A stretch of DNA of 64,000 nucleotides from positions 161,920,627-161,984,626 of the forward strand of contig NC_053036.3 of NCBI RefSeq assembly GCF_002575655.3, written 5' to 3'. Below, in pieces: positions 1 to 10,898 of the stretch. The stretch comes from Aegilops tauschii subsp. strangulata (Eukaryota > Streptophyta > Magnoliopsida > Poales > Poaceae). Every line of letters begins with the position of its first letter. Position 1 is the first letter of the stretch. Made by a program: the position numbers and the translations under genes. The notes under the pieces were generated by a model, which searched no databases, was not told the origin of the DNA, and was given only the letters and a program-made list of their open reading frames with translations.

Positions 1-390
1 TGTTAATGAGAAAACACGCGGTAGCAAAAGCATCACTCCAAAAACGAAAGGGTACAGAAGCATGAGCAAGAAGTGTGAGGCCGGTCTCAACTATATGGCG
101 ATGTTTGCGCTCAACACCGCCATTCTGCTGATGTGTATGCGGGCATGATAAACGATGAGAGATCCCAAGCTTATTAAAGAAGGTGTTGAGGTTGCGATAT
201 TCGCCCCCCCCAATCTGATTGAACATGGATAATTTTATGCTTGAGTAGACGTTCAACATGCAATTGAAACTATATGAATATATCAAACACATCAGACTTG
301 CGCTGAAGAAGATAAAGCCAAGTGAAGCGACTATAGGCATCAACCAAACTGACATAATAGTTGTGACCACTAACAGATGTTTGTGCCGGA
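1..390 (-). pseudogene. Copia integrase fragment
   Basis: Translated on the minus strand, this stretch gives the Copia integrase core: an aspartate-containing segment, then a LGISHRLSCPH-type block, then a NGGVERKHRH-type block with the catalytic glutamate, then a FWSDAFATA-type segment at the window edge. The domain would insert element cDNA into the host genome. It continues the reading of the pre-integrase domain that stops at 8642, across the CCCCA insertion point. The fragment is cut by the window boundary. It belongs to the same decayed element as the gag at 8642-10641. Confidence 0.75.
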
Positions 391-395
391 CCCCA
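391..395. repeat. Target-site duplication CCCCA (left copy)
   Basis: CCCCA directly precedes the TGATACG start of the LTR at 396. The same five bases follow the GTAGCA end of the other LTR at 8637-8641. A 5-bp duplication is normal for LTR-retrotransposon integration and proves one clean insertion event. Confidence 0.93.
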
Positions 396-1978
396 TGATA
401 CGTCTCCAACGTATCTATAATTTTTGATTGCTCCATGCTATATTATCTTCTGTTTTGGACATTGTTGGGCTTTATTATTCACTTTTATATTATTTTTGGG
501 ACTAACCTATTAACCGGAGGCCCAGCCCAGAATTGCTGTTTTTGCCTATTTCGGAGTTTCGCAGAAAAAGAATATCAAACGGAGTCCAAACGGAATGAAA
601 CCTTCGGGAACGTGATTTTTGGAACGAACATGATCCAGGAGACTTGGACCCTAAGTCAAGGAAGCTTCGAGGAAGCCACGAGGTAGGGGGGCGTGCCTAC
701 ACCCCCCAGGCGCGCCCTCCACCCTTGTGGGCCCCACGTTGCTCCACCGACGTACTCCTTCCTCCTATATATACCTACGTACCCCCAAACGATCAGATAC
801 GGAGCCAAAAACCTAATTCCACCGCCACAACCTTCTGTACCCACGAGATCCCATCTTGGGGCCTGTTCCGGAACTCCGCCGGAGGGGGCATCAATCACGG
901 AGGGCTTCTACATCAACACCATAGCCTCTCCGATGAAGTGTGAGTAGTTTACCTCAGACCTTCGGGTCCATAGTTATTAGCTAGATGACTTCTTCTCTCT
1001 TTTTGGATCTCAATACAATGTTCTCCCCCTCTCTCGTGGAGATCTATTCGATGTAATCTTCTTTTGCGGTGTGTTTGTTGAGACCGATGAATTGTGGGTT
1101 TATGATCAAGTTTATCTATGAACAATATTTGAATCTTCTGAATTCTTTTATGTATGATTGGTTATCTTTGCAAGTCTCTTTGAATTATCAGTTTGGTTTG
1201 GCCTACTAGGTTGATCTTTCTTGCAATGGAAGAAGTGCTTAGCTTTGGGTTCAATCTTGCGGTGTCCTTTCCCAGTGACAGTAGGGGCAGCAAGGCACGT
1301 ATTGTATTGTTGCCATCGAGGATAACAAGATGGGTTTTTTATCATATTGCATGAATTTATCCCTCTACATCATGTCATCTTGCTTAAGGCGTTACTCTGT
1401 CTTATGAACTTAATACTCTAGATGCATGCTGGATAGCGGTCGATGTGTGGATTAATAGTAGTAGATGCAGGCAGGAGTCGATCTACTTGTCTCGGACGTG
1501 ATGCCTATATACATGATCATACCTAGATATTCTCATAACTATGCTCAATTCTGTCAATTGCTCAACAGTAATTTGTTCACCCACCGTAAAATACATATGC
1601 TCTTGAAAGAAGCCACTAGTGAAACCTATGGCCCCCGGGTCTATCTTCATCATATTAATCTTCCAACACTTAGTTATTTCCTTGGCTTTTTACTTTGCTT
1701 TTATTTTACTTTGCATCTTTATCATAAAAATACCAAAAATATTATCCTATCATATCTATAAGATCTCACTCACGTAAGTGACCGTGTAGGGATTGACAAC
1801 CCCTTATCGCGTTGGTTGCGAGGATTTATTTGTTTTGTGTAGGTGCGAGAGACTCGCGCGTAGCCTCCTACTGGATTGATACCTTGGTTCTCAAAAACTG
1901 AGGGAAATACTTACACTACTTTGCTGCATCACCCTTTCCTCTTCAAGGGAAAACCAACGTAGTGCTCAAGAGATAGCA
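396..1978 (+). repeat. 5' LTR of Fatima-like copy 1
   Basis: Starts TGATACGTCTCC and ends AGATAGCA, giving the TG...CA termini. It aligns end to end with 7054-8636 and with 58266-59856. It contains a TATA box at 766-773. Short ORFs inside it occur in all copies and are not genes. Confidence 0.95.
766..773 (+). promoter_or_regulatory. LTR TATA box
   Basis: TATATATA in the 5' LTR, preceded by a C-rich stretch. It is conserved at 7423-7430 and 58643-58650 in the other LTRs. Likely core promoter for the element transcript; inferred from position and conservation. Confidence 0.6.
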
Positions 1979-1989
1979 AGAAGGATTTC

Positions 1990-2007
1990 TGGCGCCGTTG
2001 CCGGGGA
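1990..2007 (+). other. Primer-binding site, tRNA-Asp type
   Basis: TGGCGCCGTTGCCGGGGA lies 11 nt after the 5' LTR. It is complementary to the 3' end of plant tRNA-Asp, as used by Athila-type Gypsy elements. The same sequence sits at 59868-59885 in copy 2. Confidence 0.85.
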
Positions 2008-2198
2008 GGTCTACGCAAAAGTCAACATACCAAGTACCCATCACAAACCCTTATCTCCCGCATTACATTATTTGCCTTTGCCTCTCGTTTTCCTCTCCCC
2101 CACTTCACCCTTGCCGTTTTATTCGCCCTCTCTTTTTCGTTCGCCTCTTTTTCGCTTGCTTTCTGTTTGCTTGTGTGTTCGATTGCTTGTTTGTCGCG

Positions 2199-3410
2199 AT
2201 GGCTCAAGATAATACCAAATTATGTGGCTTTACCAATACGAATAATAATGATTTCCTTAGCACTTCGATTGCTCCTCTTACCGATACTGAATCTTGTGAA
2301 ATCAATGCTGCTTTGTTGAATCTTGTCATGAAAGATTAATTCGCCGGCCTTCCTAGTGAAGATGCCGCTACTCATCTAAATAGCTTCGTTGATTTGTGTG
2401 ATATGCAAAAGAAGAAAGATGTTGATAATGATATTGTTAAATTGAAGCTATTTCCTTTTTCGCTTAGAGATCGTGCTAAAGCTTGGTTTTTGTCTTTGCC
2501 TAAAAATAGTATTGATTCTTGGAATAAGTGCAAAGATGCTTTTATCTCTAAGTATTTTCCTCCCGCTAAGATCATCTCTCTTAGAAACAATATCATGAAT
2601 TTTAAGCAACTTGATCATGAACATGTTGCACAAGCTTGGGAGAGGATGAAATTAATGATACGTAATTGCCCTACTCATGGTTTGAATTTGTGGATGATTA
2701 TACAAATTTTTTATGCCGGATTGAATTTTGCTTCTAGAAATCTTTTAGATTCGGCCGCGGGAGGCACTTTTATGGAAATCACTTTAGGAGAAGCTACTAA
2801 ACTCCTAGATAATATTATGGTTAATTATTCTCAATGGCACACTGAAGGATCTACTAATAAAAAAGTGCATGCGATAGAAGAAATTAATGTTTTGAGTGGA
2901 AAGATGGATGAACTTATGAAATTATTTGCTACTAAGAGTGTTTCTTCTGATCCTAATGATATGTCTTTGTCTACTTTGATTGAGAATAATAATGAATCTA
3001 TGGATGTGAATTTTGTTGGTAGGAATAATTTTGGTAACAACGCGTATAGAGGAAACTTTAATCCTAGGCCTTATCCTAGTAATCCCTCTAATAATTATGG
3101 TAATTCCTACAACAATTCTTATGGAAATTTTAATAAGATACCCTCTGAATTTGAGACTAGTGTTAAAGAGTTTATGAATTCGCAAAAGAATTTCAATGCT
3201 TTGCTTGAAGAGAAATTGCTTAAAGTTGATGAATTGGCTAGGAACGTAGATAGAATTTCTCTTGATGTGGATTCTTTAAAGCTTAGATCTATTCCTCCTA
3301 AGCATGATATCAATGAGTCTCTCAAAGCCATGAGAATTTCCATTGATGAGTGCAAAGAAAGAACCGCTAGGATGCGTGCTAAGAAAGATTGCTTTATGAA
3401 AGCGTGTTGA
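2199..3410 (+). pseudogene. gag: gag of Fatima-like copy 1, broken
   Basis: The frame opens at ATG 2199, is stopped by TAA at 2337-2339, then continues in the same frame to 3410. The central part has a Retrotrans_gag-type domain (RDRAKAWFLSLP near 2466, then a W..CKDAFISKYFP block), which would form the particle shell. It is followed by an Asn/Tyr/Gly-rich segment (about 3015-3140) and a predicted coiled coil. No CCHC zinc knuckle was seen. The TAA is one C-to-T change away from a glutamine codon, and the frame also shifts by one base at the junction with the protease frame, so the copy is inactive. Confidence 0.82.
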
Positions 3411-3411
3411 A

Positions 3412-4257
3412 AATAAAGATGAAGATCTAAAAGTTATTGATGTGTCCCCTATTAAATCTTTGTTTTGCAATATGAATCTTGATAATTATGGGACTGAATA
3501 TGATCCACCTTTACCTAGAAGGCGTTCCAAAAATTCGGAGTTTTTAGATCTTGATGCGAAAAGTGGGATTGAAGAAATCAAAACCCTAGATATTAATAAA
3601 CCCACTATTTTGGATTTCAAGGAATTTAATTATGATAATTGCTCTTTGATAGATTGTATTTCCTTGTTGCAATCCGTGCTAAATTCTCCTCATGCTTATA
3701 GTCAAAATAAAGCTTTTACCAAACATATTGTTGATGCTTTGATGCAATCTTATGAAGAAAAACTTGAGTTGGAAGTTTCTATCCCTAGAAAACTTTATGA
3801 TGAGTGGGAACCTACTATTAAAATTAATATTAAGGATCATGAGTTCTATGCTTTATGTGATTTGGGTGCTAGTGTTTCCACTATTCCCAAAACTTTGTGC
3901 GATTTGCTAGGTTTCCGTGATTTTGATGATTGCTCTTTAAACTTGCACCTTGCGGATTCCACTATTAAGAAACCTATGGGAAGAATTAATGATGTTCTTA
4001 TTGTTGCAAATAGGAATTATGTGCCCGTAGATTTTATCGTTCTTGATATAGATTGCAATCCTTCATGTCCTATTATTCTTGGAAGACCTTTCCTTAGAAT
4101 GATTGGTGCAATTATTGATATGAAGGAAGGGAATATTAGATTCCAATTTCCATTAAAGAAAGGCATGGAACATTTCCCTAGGAAGAAAATAAAACTACCA
4201 TATGAATATATTATGAGAGCCACTTATGGATTGCCTACCAAAGATGGCAATACCTAG
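3412..4257 (+). pseudogene. Aspartic protease of Fatima-like copy 1
   Basis: This frame is +1 relative to gag and runs to TAG at 4255-4257. It carries a retropepsin-like domain: the active-site block CDLGASVSTIP (Asp codon at 3859-3861), hydrophobic beta segments, and the ILGRPFL block that closes the fold. In the family this protease cleaves the Gag polyprotein. The N-terminal third is acidic and of unknown role. The domain itself looks intact; it counts as broken only because the shift near 3405 separates it from gag. Copy 2 (60077-61147) keeps a closely similar protease in one open frame. Confidence 0.8.
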
Positions 4258-7053
4258 ATCTATCCTTGCTTTTATGCCTAGCTAGGGGTGTTAAACGATA
4301 GCGCTTGTTGGGAGACAACCCAATTTTATTTTTAGTTTTTTTTTGCTTTTTTGCTTCTGTTTAGGAATAAATCTTTGATCTAGCCTCTGGTTAGATGTGT
4401 TTTATGTTTTAATTAGTGTTTGTGCCAAGTTAAACCTATAGGATCTTCTTGGATGATAGTTATTTGATCTTGCAGAAATTTCCAGAAACTTTCTGTTCAC
4501 GAAAATAATTGTTAAAAATCACCAGAACGTGATAAAATATTGATTCCAATTGCTGCTGATCAATAAACAAATTCTAGGTCGTCCTATTTTGGATGATTTT
4601 TTGGAGTTCCAGAAGTTTGCGTTAGTTACAGATTACTACAGATTGTTCTGTTTTTTACAGATTCTGTTTTTCGTGTGTTGTTTGCTTATTTTGATGAATC
4701 TATGGCTAGTAAAATAGTTTATAAACCATAGAGAAGTTGGAATAAAGTAGGTTTAACACCAATATAAATAAAGAATGAGTTCATTACAGTACCTTGAAGT
4801 GGTATTTCGCTAACGGAGCTCACGAGATTTTCTGCTAAGTTTTGAGTTGTGAAGTTTTCAAGTTTTGGGTGAAAGATTTGATGGATTATGGAACAAGGAG
4901 TAGCAAGAGCCTAAGCTTGGGGATGCCCATGGCACCCCCAAGATAATCTAAGGACACCAAAAAGGCAAAGCTTGGGGATGCCCCGGAAGGCATCCCCTCT
5001 TTCGTCTACTTCCATCGGTAACTTTACTTGGAGCTATATTTTTATTCACCACATGATATGTGTTTTGCTTGAAGCGTCTTGTATGATTTGAGTCTTTCCT
5101 TTTTAGTTTACCATAATCATCCTTGCTGTACACACCTTTTGAGAGAGACACACATGATTCGGAAATTATTACAATACTCTATGTGCTTCACTTATATCTT
5201 TTGAGTTATATAGTTTTGCTCTAGTACTTCACTTATATCTTTTAGAGCACGGTGGTGGATTTGTTTTATAGAAACTATTGATCTCTCATGCTTCACTTAG
5301 ATTATTTTGAGAGTCTTAAATAGCATGGTAATTCACTTAAATAATCCTAATATGCTAGGTATTCAAGATTAGTAAAAACTTTCTTATGAGTGTTTTGAAT
5401 ACTAAGAGAAGTTTGATGCTTGATGATTGTTTTGAGATATGGAGGTAGTAATATTAAAGTTTTTCTAGTTGAGTAGTTGTGAATTTGAGAAATACTTGTG
5501 TTGAAGTTTGCAAATCCCGTAGCATGCACGTATGGTAAACGTTATGTAACAAATTTGAAACATGAGGTGTTCTTTGATTGCCCTCCTTATGAGTGGCGGT
5601 CGGGGACGAGCGATGGTCTTTTCCTACCAATCTATCCCCCTAGGAGCATGCGCGTAATGCTTGGTTTTTGATAACTTGTAGATTTTTGCAATAAGTATGT
5701 GAGTTCTTTATGACTAATGTTGAGTCCATGGATTATACGCACTCTCACCTTTCCATCATTGCTAGCCTCTTCGGTACCGTGCATTACCCTTTCTCACATT
5801 GAGAGTTGGTGCAAACTTCGCCGGTGCATCCAAACCCCGTGATATGATACGCTCTTTCACACATAAACCTCCTTATATCTTCCTCAAAACAGCCACCATA
5901 CCTACCTACTATGGCATTTCCATAGCCATTCCGAGATATATTGCTATGCAACTTTCACCGTTCCGTTTATCATGACACGTTCATCATTGTCATATTGCTT
6001 AGCATGATCATGTAGTTGACATAGTATTTGTGGGAAAGCCAGTCATAATTCTTTCATACATGTCACTCTTGGTTCATTGCATATCCCGGTACACCGCCGG
6101 AGGCATTCATATAGAGTCATACATTGTTCTAGTATCGAGTTGTAATCATTGAGTTGTAAATAAATAGAAGTGTGATGATCATCATTCAATAGAGCATTGT
6201 CCCAAAAAAAAGAAGAGAAAGGCCAAAAAAAAGAAGGCCCAAAAAAAAAGAGAAATAAAAAGGGACAATGCTACTATCCTTTTTTCCACACTTGTGCTTC
6301 AAAGTAGCACCATAATATTCATGATAGAGAGTCTCTTGTTTTGTCACTGTCATATACTAGTGGGAATTTTTCATTATAGAACTTGGCTTGTATATTCCAA
6401 CAATGGGCCTCCTCAAGTGCCCTAGGTCTTCGTGAGCAAGCAAGTTGGATGCACACCCACTTAGTTTCTTTTTTTGAGCTTTCATATATTTATAGCTCTA
6501 GTGCATCCGTTGCATGGCAATCCCTACTCCTCGCATTAACATCAATCGATGGGCATCTCCATAGCTCATTGATTAGCCTCGTTGATGTGAGACTTTCTCC
6601 TTTTTTGTCTTCTCCACATAACCCCCATCATCATATTCTATTCCACCCATAGTGCTATGTCCATGGCTCGCGCTCATGTATTGCATGAAGGTTTATAAAG
6701 TTTGAGATTATTAAAGTATGAAACAATTGCTTGGCTTGTCATCAGGGTTGTGCATGATGAGAGCATTCTTGTGTGACGAAAATGGAGCATGACTAAACTA
6801 CATGATTTTGTAGGGATGAACTTTCTTTGGCCATGTTATTTTGAGAGGACATAATTGCTTAGTTAGTATGCTTGAAGTATTATTATTTTTATGTCAATAT
6901 TAAACTTTTGTCTTGAATCTTTCGGATCTGAATATTCATACCACAATTAAGAAGAATTACATTGAAATTATGCCTAGTAGCACTCCGCAACAAAAATTCT
7001 GTTTTTATCATTTACCTACTCGAGGACGAGCAGGAATTAAGGTTGGGGATGCT
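4258..7053 (+). other. Non-coding internal region of Fatima-like copy 1
   Basis: About 2.8 kb with no long frame and no trace of reverse transcriptase or integrase. It aligns with 61148-63956 of copy 2, so it is a family feature and not a random deletion. It contains two G-rich hairpins (4916-4997), an A/G-rich tract (6204-6267), and ends with a purine-rich tract (about 7036-7052) resembling the plus-strand primer site. Confidence 0.75.
4916..4997 (+). other. Paired G-rich hairpins with polypurine-like motif
   Basis: AAGCTTGGGGATGCCC occurs at 4913 and 4968. The first copy folds as CTTGGGG...CCCCAAG around an inner TGCC/GGCA stem. The second folds as GGGGATGCC/GGCATCCCC with a 6-nt loop. The motif nearly repeats the purine tract beside the 3' LTR (TTGGGGATGC at 7043). 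Both motif copies are kept in copy 2 at 61813 and 61868. Function unknown; an RNA packaging or priming signal is one possibility. Confidence 0.6.
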
Positions 7054-8636
7054 TGATACGTCTCCAACGTATCTATAATTTTTGATTGCTCCATGCTATA
7101 TTATCTTCTGTTTTGGACATTATTGGGCTTTATTATTCACTTTTATATTATTTTTGGGACTAACCTATTAGCCGTAGGCCCAGCCCAGAATTGTTGTTTT
7201 TTGCCTATTTCAGAGTTTCGCAGAAAAAGAATATCAAACGGAGTCCAAACGGAATGAAACCTTCGGGAACGTGATTTTGGAACGAACATGATCCAGGAGA
7301 CTTGGACCCTAAGTCAAGCAAGCTTCGCGGAAGCCACGAGGTAGGGGGGGCGCGCCTACCCCCCAGGCGCGCCCTCCACCCTCGTGGGCCCCACGTTGCT
7401 CCACCGACGTACTCCTTCCTCCTATATATACCTACGTACCCCCAAACGATCAGATACGGAGCCAAAAACCTAATTCCACCGCCGCAACCTTCTGTACCCA
7501 CGAGATCCCATCTTGGGGCCTGTTCCGGAGCTCCGCCGGAGGGGGCATCAATCACGGAGGGCTTCTACATCAACACCATAGCCTCTCCGATGAAGTGTGA
7601 GTAGTTTACCTCAGACCTTCGAGTCCATAGTTATTAGCTACATGGCTTCTTCTCTCTTTTTGGATCTCAATACAATGTTCTCCCCCTCTCTCGTGGAGAT
7701 CTATTCGATGTAATCTTCTTTTGCGGTGTGTTTGTTGAGACCGATGAATTGTGGGTTTATGATCAAGTTTATCTATGAACAATATTTGAATCTTCTGAAT
7801 TCTTTTATGTATGATTGGTTATCTTTGCAAGTCTCTTCGAATTATCAGTTTGGTTTGGCCTACTAGATTGATCTTTCTTGCAATGGGAGAAGTGCTTGGC
7901 TTTGGGTTCAATCTTGCGGTGTCCTTTCCGAGTGACAGTAGGGGTAGCAAGGCACGTATTGTATTGTTGCCATCGAGGATAACAAGATGGGGTTTTTATC
8001 ACATTGCATGAATTTATCCCTCTACATCATGTCATCTTACTTAAGGCGTTACTCTGTTCTTATGAACTTAATACTCTAGATGCATGCTGGATAGCGGTCG
8101 ATGTGTGGAGTAATAGTAGTAGATGCAGGCAGGAGTCGGTCTACTTGTCTCGGACGTGATGCCTATATACATGATCATACCTAGATATTCTCATAACTAT
8201 GCTCAATTCTGTCAATTGCTCAACAGTAATTTGTTCACCCACAGTAAAATACTTATGCTCTTGAGAGAAGCCACTAGTGAAACCTATGGCCCCCGGGTCT
8301 ATCTTCATCATATTAATCTTCCAACACTTAGTTATTTCCTTTGCTTTTTACTTTTCTTTTATTTTACTTTGCATCTTTATCATAAAAATACCAAAAGTAT
8401 TATCCTATCATATCTATCAGATCTCACTCTCGTAAGTGACCGTGTAGGGATTGACAACCCCTTATCGCGTTGGTTGCGAGGATTTATTTGTTTTGTGTAG
8501 GTGCGAGGGACTCGCGCGTAGCCTCCTACTGGATTGATACCTTGGTTCTCAAAAACTGAGGGAAATACTTACGCTACTTTGCTGCATCACCCTTTCCTCT
8601 TCAAGGGAAAACCAACGCAGTGCTCAAGAGGTAGCA
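7054..8636 (+). repeat. 3' LTR of Fatima-like copy 1
   Basis: Same length (1583 bp) and ends as the 5' LTR, TATA box at 7423-7430, followed at once by the CCCCA duplication. Substitutions relative to 396-1978 are scattered, as expected for age divergence. Confidence 0.95.
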
Positions 8637-8641
8637 CCCCA
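8637..8641. repeat. Target-site duplication CCCCA (right copy)
   Basis: Follows the LTR end GTAGCA; matches 391-395. Confidence 0.93.
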
Positions 8642-10641
8642 CACATCAGAAAACACAATTTCAGGAGGGTTCTTTACTTCTCTAGTAGATGAAACAAAAG
8701 GTAGCTGATGACTCTTGCCTTGCTGACAGGCATCACACACGGACATCTCTTTATTGCTAGACACTAATGGCAGCTCATGACGGTGGATTATGTGGCGAAC
8801 GATGGGTGTGGCAGGGTGACCAAAGCGAGAGTGCCACTGGGAAGGCGACACACGAACAACGTTGAAGACGCACGGGGCGGATGGATCCTCCCAACGGTAC
8901 AAGCCTTGGCTCAACCGGCCACTAAGCAGAACGTCCCGGGTTGCTCGATCCTTAACAAAAAGATTAAAAGGGTGAAATTCACATAGGACATGATTATCAA
9001 GGGTGAGCTTAGGGACAGATAAAAGATTACGAGTGACCGAGGGTACCCGTAAAACATTACGAAGATGGAGCTGCCTAGAGGGATGACTAGTTAAAAGAGA
9101 TGCTTGGCCAATATGAGAGATGGGCATACCTACACCATTGGCGGTGTGAACCTGATCGTGCCCGTAGTAGGGCTGGTAGGTGGAGAGTTTGTTGAGCTCG
9201 TTCGTCATGTGATCCGTGGCGCCGGTGTCCATGTACCAAGCTGGATCAACAGGGTAGGATGGTGTGTATCCCTGCTCGACGCGCGGGTCCTTGCCCTTGG
9301 CAGCGATGTGGGCAGATGGGGCGGCAGCGATGTGGGTAGCCGGGGCGGCGGCGGGAGGACCAAAGTCTGCCATGGAAAACTGGCGCTCGTTGCCCTTGCC
9401 GTCGTTGCCGATGCTAATGAAGCTCCTCTGAAAGCGGCAGTGACACTTGGAGGCGACATGGCGTTCACGACCACATAGCTGGCACACAACCCGAGCGTTA
9501 GGGCCCCCACCCAGGGTCGATGCAGGGGGCGGGGTTGCCTTGCCAGGTGACGGGGCAGGTGGGTGCTGGCCACGAGAGGCCCAGAAGGCCGTCGGCTGGG
9601 CGGTGATGGTGGCGGAGGAGCGACGAGCCTCGACGTGTTGCTCGGTGAAGAGGAGGCGTGAGTAGAGCTCGTGAGGAGGCATCGCTGGCTTGGCGTTGTA
9701 GACGGCCTCGGCGAGATTGTCGTAGTCGGCGTCGAGGCCTTTGATGACGAAGCCGGCGAACTCCTCGTCGCTAAGCGGCCGACCAATAGAGGTGAGCGTG
9801 TCCGCCAGCACCTTCATCTTGTTGAAGTAGGTCGTAGCGGAGGAGTCCAGCTTCTTGATGTCGGCGAGTTCGCTGCGAAGGGCCATCGAGTGGGAGGTGG
9901 AGACCTAGGCAAAGGCGTGCTCCAGGGTCGTCCAGGCGTCCATGGAGGTGGCGGCGAAGAGACAAAGGCCAGCGACCCTGTCGCCGAGGGAACCCTGGAT
10001 GGCAGAGAGGATCGCCTGGTCCTGCTGGACCCACATACGGTGTTCCGGGTTGATGGCCGGGCCGTGGACGGTAGGGATGACCTGCGGAGGACACGGTAGT
10101 GAACCATCAACAAACCCAAGGAGAGACCGGCTGCGTAGCAGCGGTAGGACCTTGGCGCGCCAGAACAAGTAGTTGTCCGGCGTGAGTCGGATGGCGATCA
10201 AGTTGTCGAAGTGGAACGGCCCGGTGGGCTTGATTGCGCCAGCAGCAGGGACGATTGGCGGCGGAGCCGCGACAGGATCTGCGACCGTGATGATGCCGCA
10301 TGTGGCGGCGCGGGGACGATCGGGATCACGGCCGCGGGTGGTGCCGTGAGCGAGGCCGTGGGTGGCTCCGCAGGCAGCATCTCCCCCGAGGTCGCCGGGA
10401 TGACGGCGAGTGTCGAGGAGGATCCAGAGGAGGCCATCGCGGGCGGCGGCGGCGCGACTGGTGCTGAGGCCGTCGCGGGCGGTGACGGTGGGATCGGCGC
10501 TGAAAACAGGGAGCCGACGGTGATGGTGCCGAAGAACTGAGGCACTGACGGAGCCAGGGGGCGAGGTGGGAGGTTGAGGAGGGCGGCAAGCGACGCGGGG
10601 ATAGACCCGGAGCTGGCGGTGCCCGTAGTGGAAGCGGTCAT
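8642..10641 (-). pseudogene. Copia gag, protease and pre-integrase, broken
   Basis: Minus strand, ATG near 10641. Ala/Pro-rich N-terminus, then a UBN2-type gag (NYLFWRAKVLPLLRS near 10170; ADIKKLDSSATTYFNKMK near 9850), a CX2CX4HX4C zinc knuckle (near 9480), a protease block YMDTGATDHM, and a pre-integrase zinc domain (WHSRFGHP ... CDACQQGKSH) ending at the insertion point. Two lesions: a frameshift between about 10300 and 10200, and an in-frame TAG at 9905-9907 that is one transition from CAG. The region is GC-rich, so several long opposite-strand frames here are shadows. Integrase continues at 390-1. Confidence 0.85.
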
Positions 10642-10733
10642 GGCGCCGGCGGCGGCAGCCCTAGGGTTTAGGGTTTTGGTGCGGCGGCGGCGGGTGGGGT
10701 GGAGGTGGAGGACCTAGGTTAGACTCGATACCA

Positions 10734-10868
10734 TGTAAAACGTAGGTTTTGGGGGAACTGGCTCAACCCTCAAAGGGGTGGCCTATCACATATATATAAT
10801 GATGACATATAAGTCCAATACCAATAAGGTATGGTTTACACAGTAGGGCTATAATACGAAGTCTAACA
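10734..10868 (-). repeat. 5' LTR of the short-LTR Copia, with primer site
   Basis: Read on the minus strand the segment begins TGTTAGAC and ends TTTTACA. It is followed at once by TGGTATCGAGTCTAACC (10733-10717), a tRNA-iMet-type primer-binding site. Only 135 bp. The 5 bp outside it are GTAGC (10869-10873); the matching duplication would lie left of the window. Confidence 0.72.
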
Positions 10869-10898
10869 GTAGCCCCAATGCGCACGCTGATGAATGTT

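Larger units (their letters stand above)
396..8636 (+). mobile_element. Fatima-like Gypsy element, complete, non-autonomous (copy 1)
   Basis: An 8241-bp element with two 1583-bp LTRs, a primer-binding site, gag and protease frames, a 2.8 kb non-coding internal part and a purine-rich tract before the 3' LTR, bounded by CCCCA duplications. No reverse transcriptase, RNase H or integrase is present, so it must have moved with proteins supplied by a relative. By eye the LTRs differ at about 35-40 positions plus a few indels (about 2.4%). The family name is from memory; the assignment to Gypsy rests on the gag, the protease and the tRNA-Asp primer. Confidence 0.88.
1..10868 (-). mobile_element. Short-LTR Copia retrotransposon, interrupted
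   Basis: Minus-strand Copia element entering at its 5' LTR (10734-10868) and running left through gag, protease and the pre-integrase domain (10641-8642). It is interrupted by the Fatima-like element at 396-8636 and resumes as integrase at 390-1. The CCCCA at both junctions shows that the two parts were once contiguous. Reverse transcriptase, RNase H and the 3' LTR lie beyond the left edge. The LTR is only 135 bp, far shorter than in Angela/BARE. The coding region has at least one frameshift and one stop, so the copy is dead. Confidence 0.85.

Noticed and set aside
644..1345. Short frames in the Fatima LTR, also at 7205-8500 and 58380-59720
   Set aside because: They recur in every LTR copy with frame-breaking differences; LTRs are non-coding.
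9104..10540. Long plus-strand frames opposite the Copia gag
   Set aside because: The minus strand has clear gag, zinc-knuckle and protease motifs; the plus frames are GC-driven shadows.
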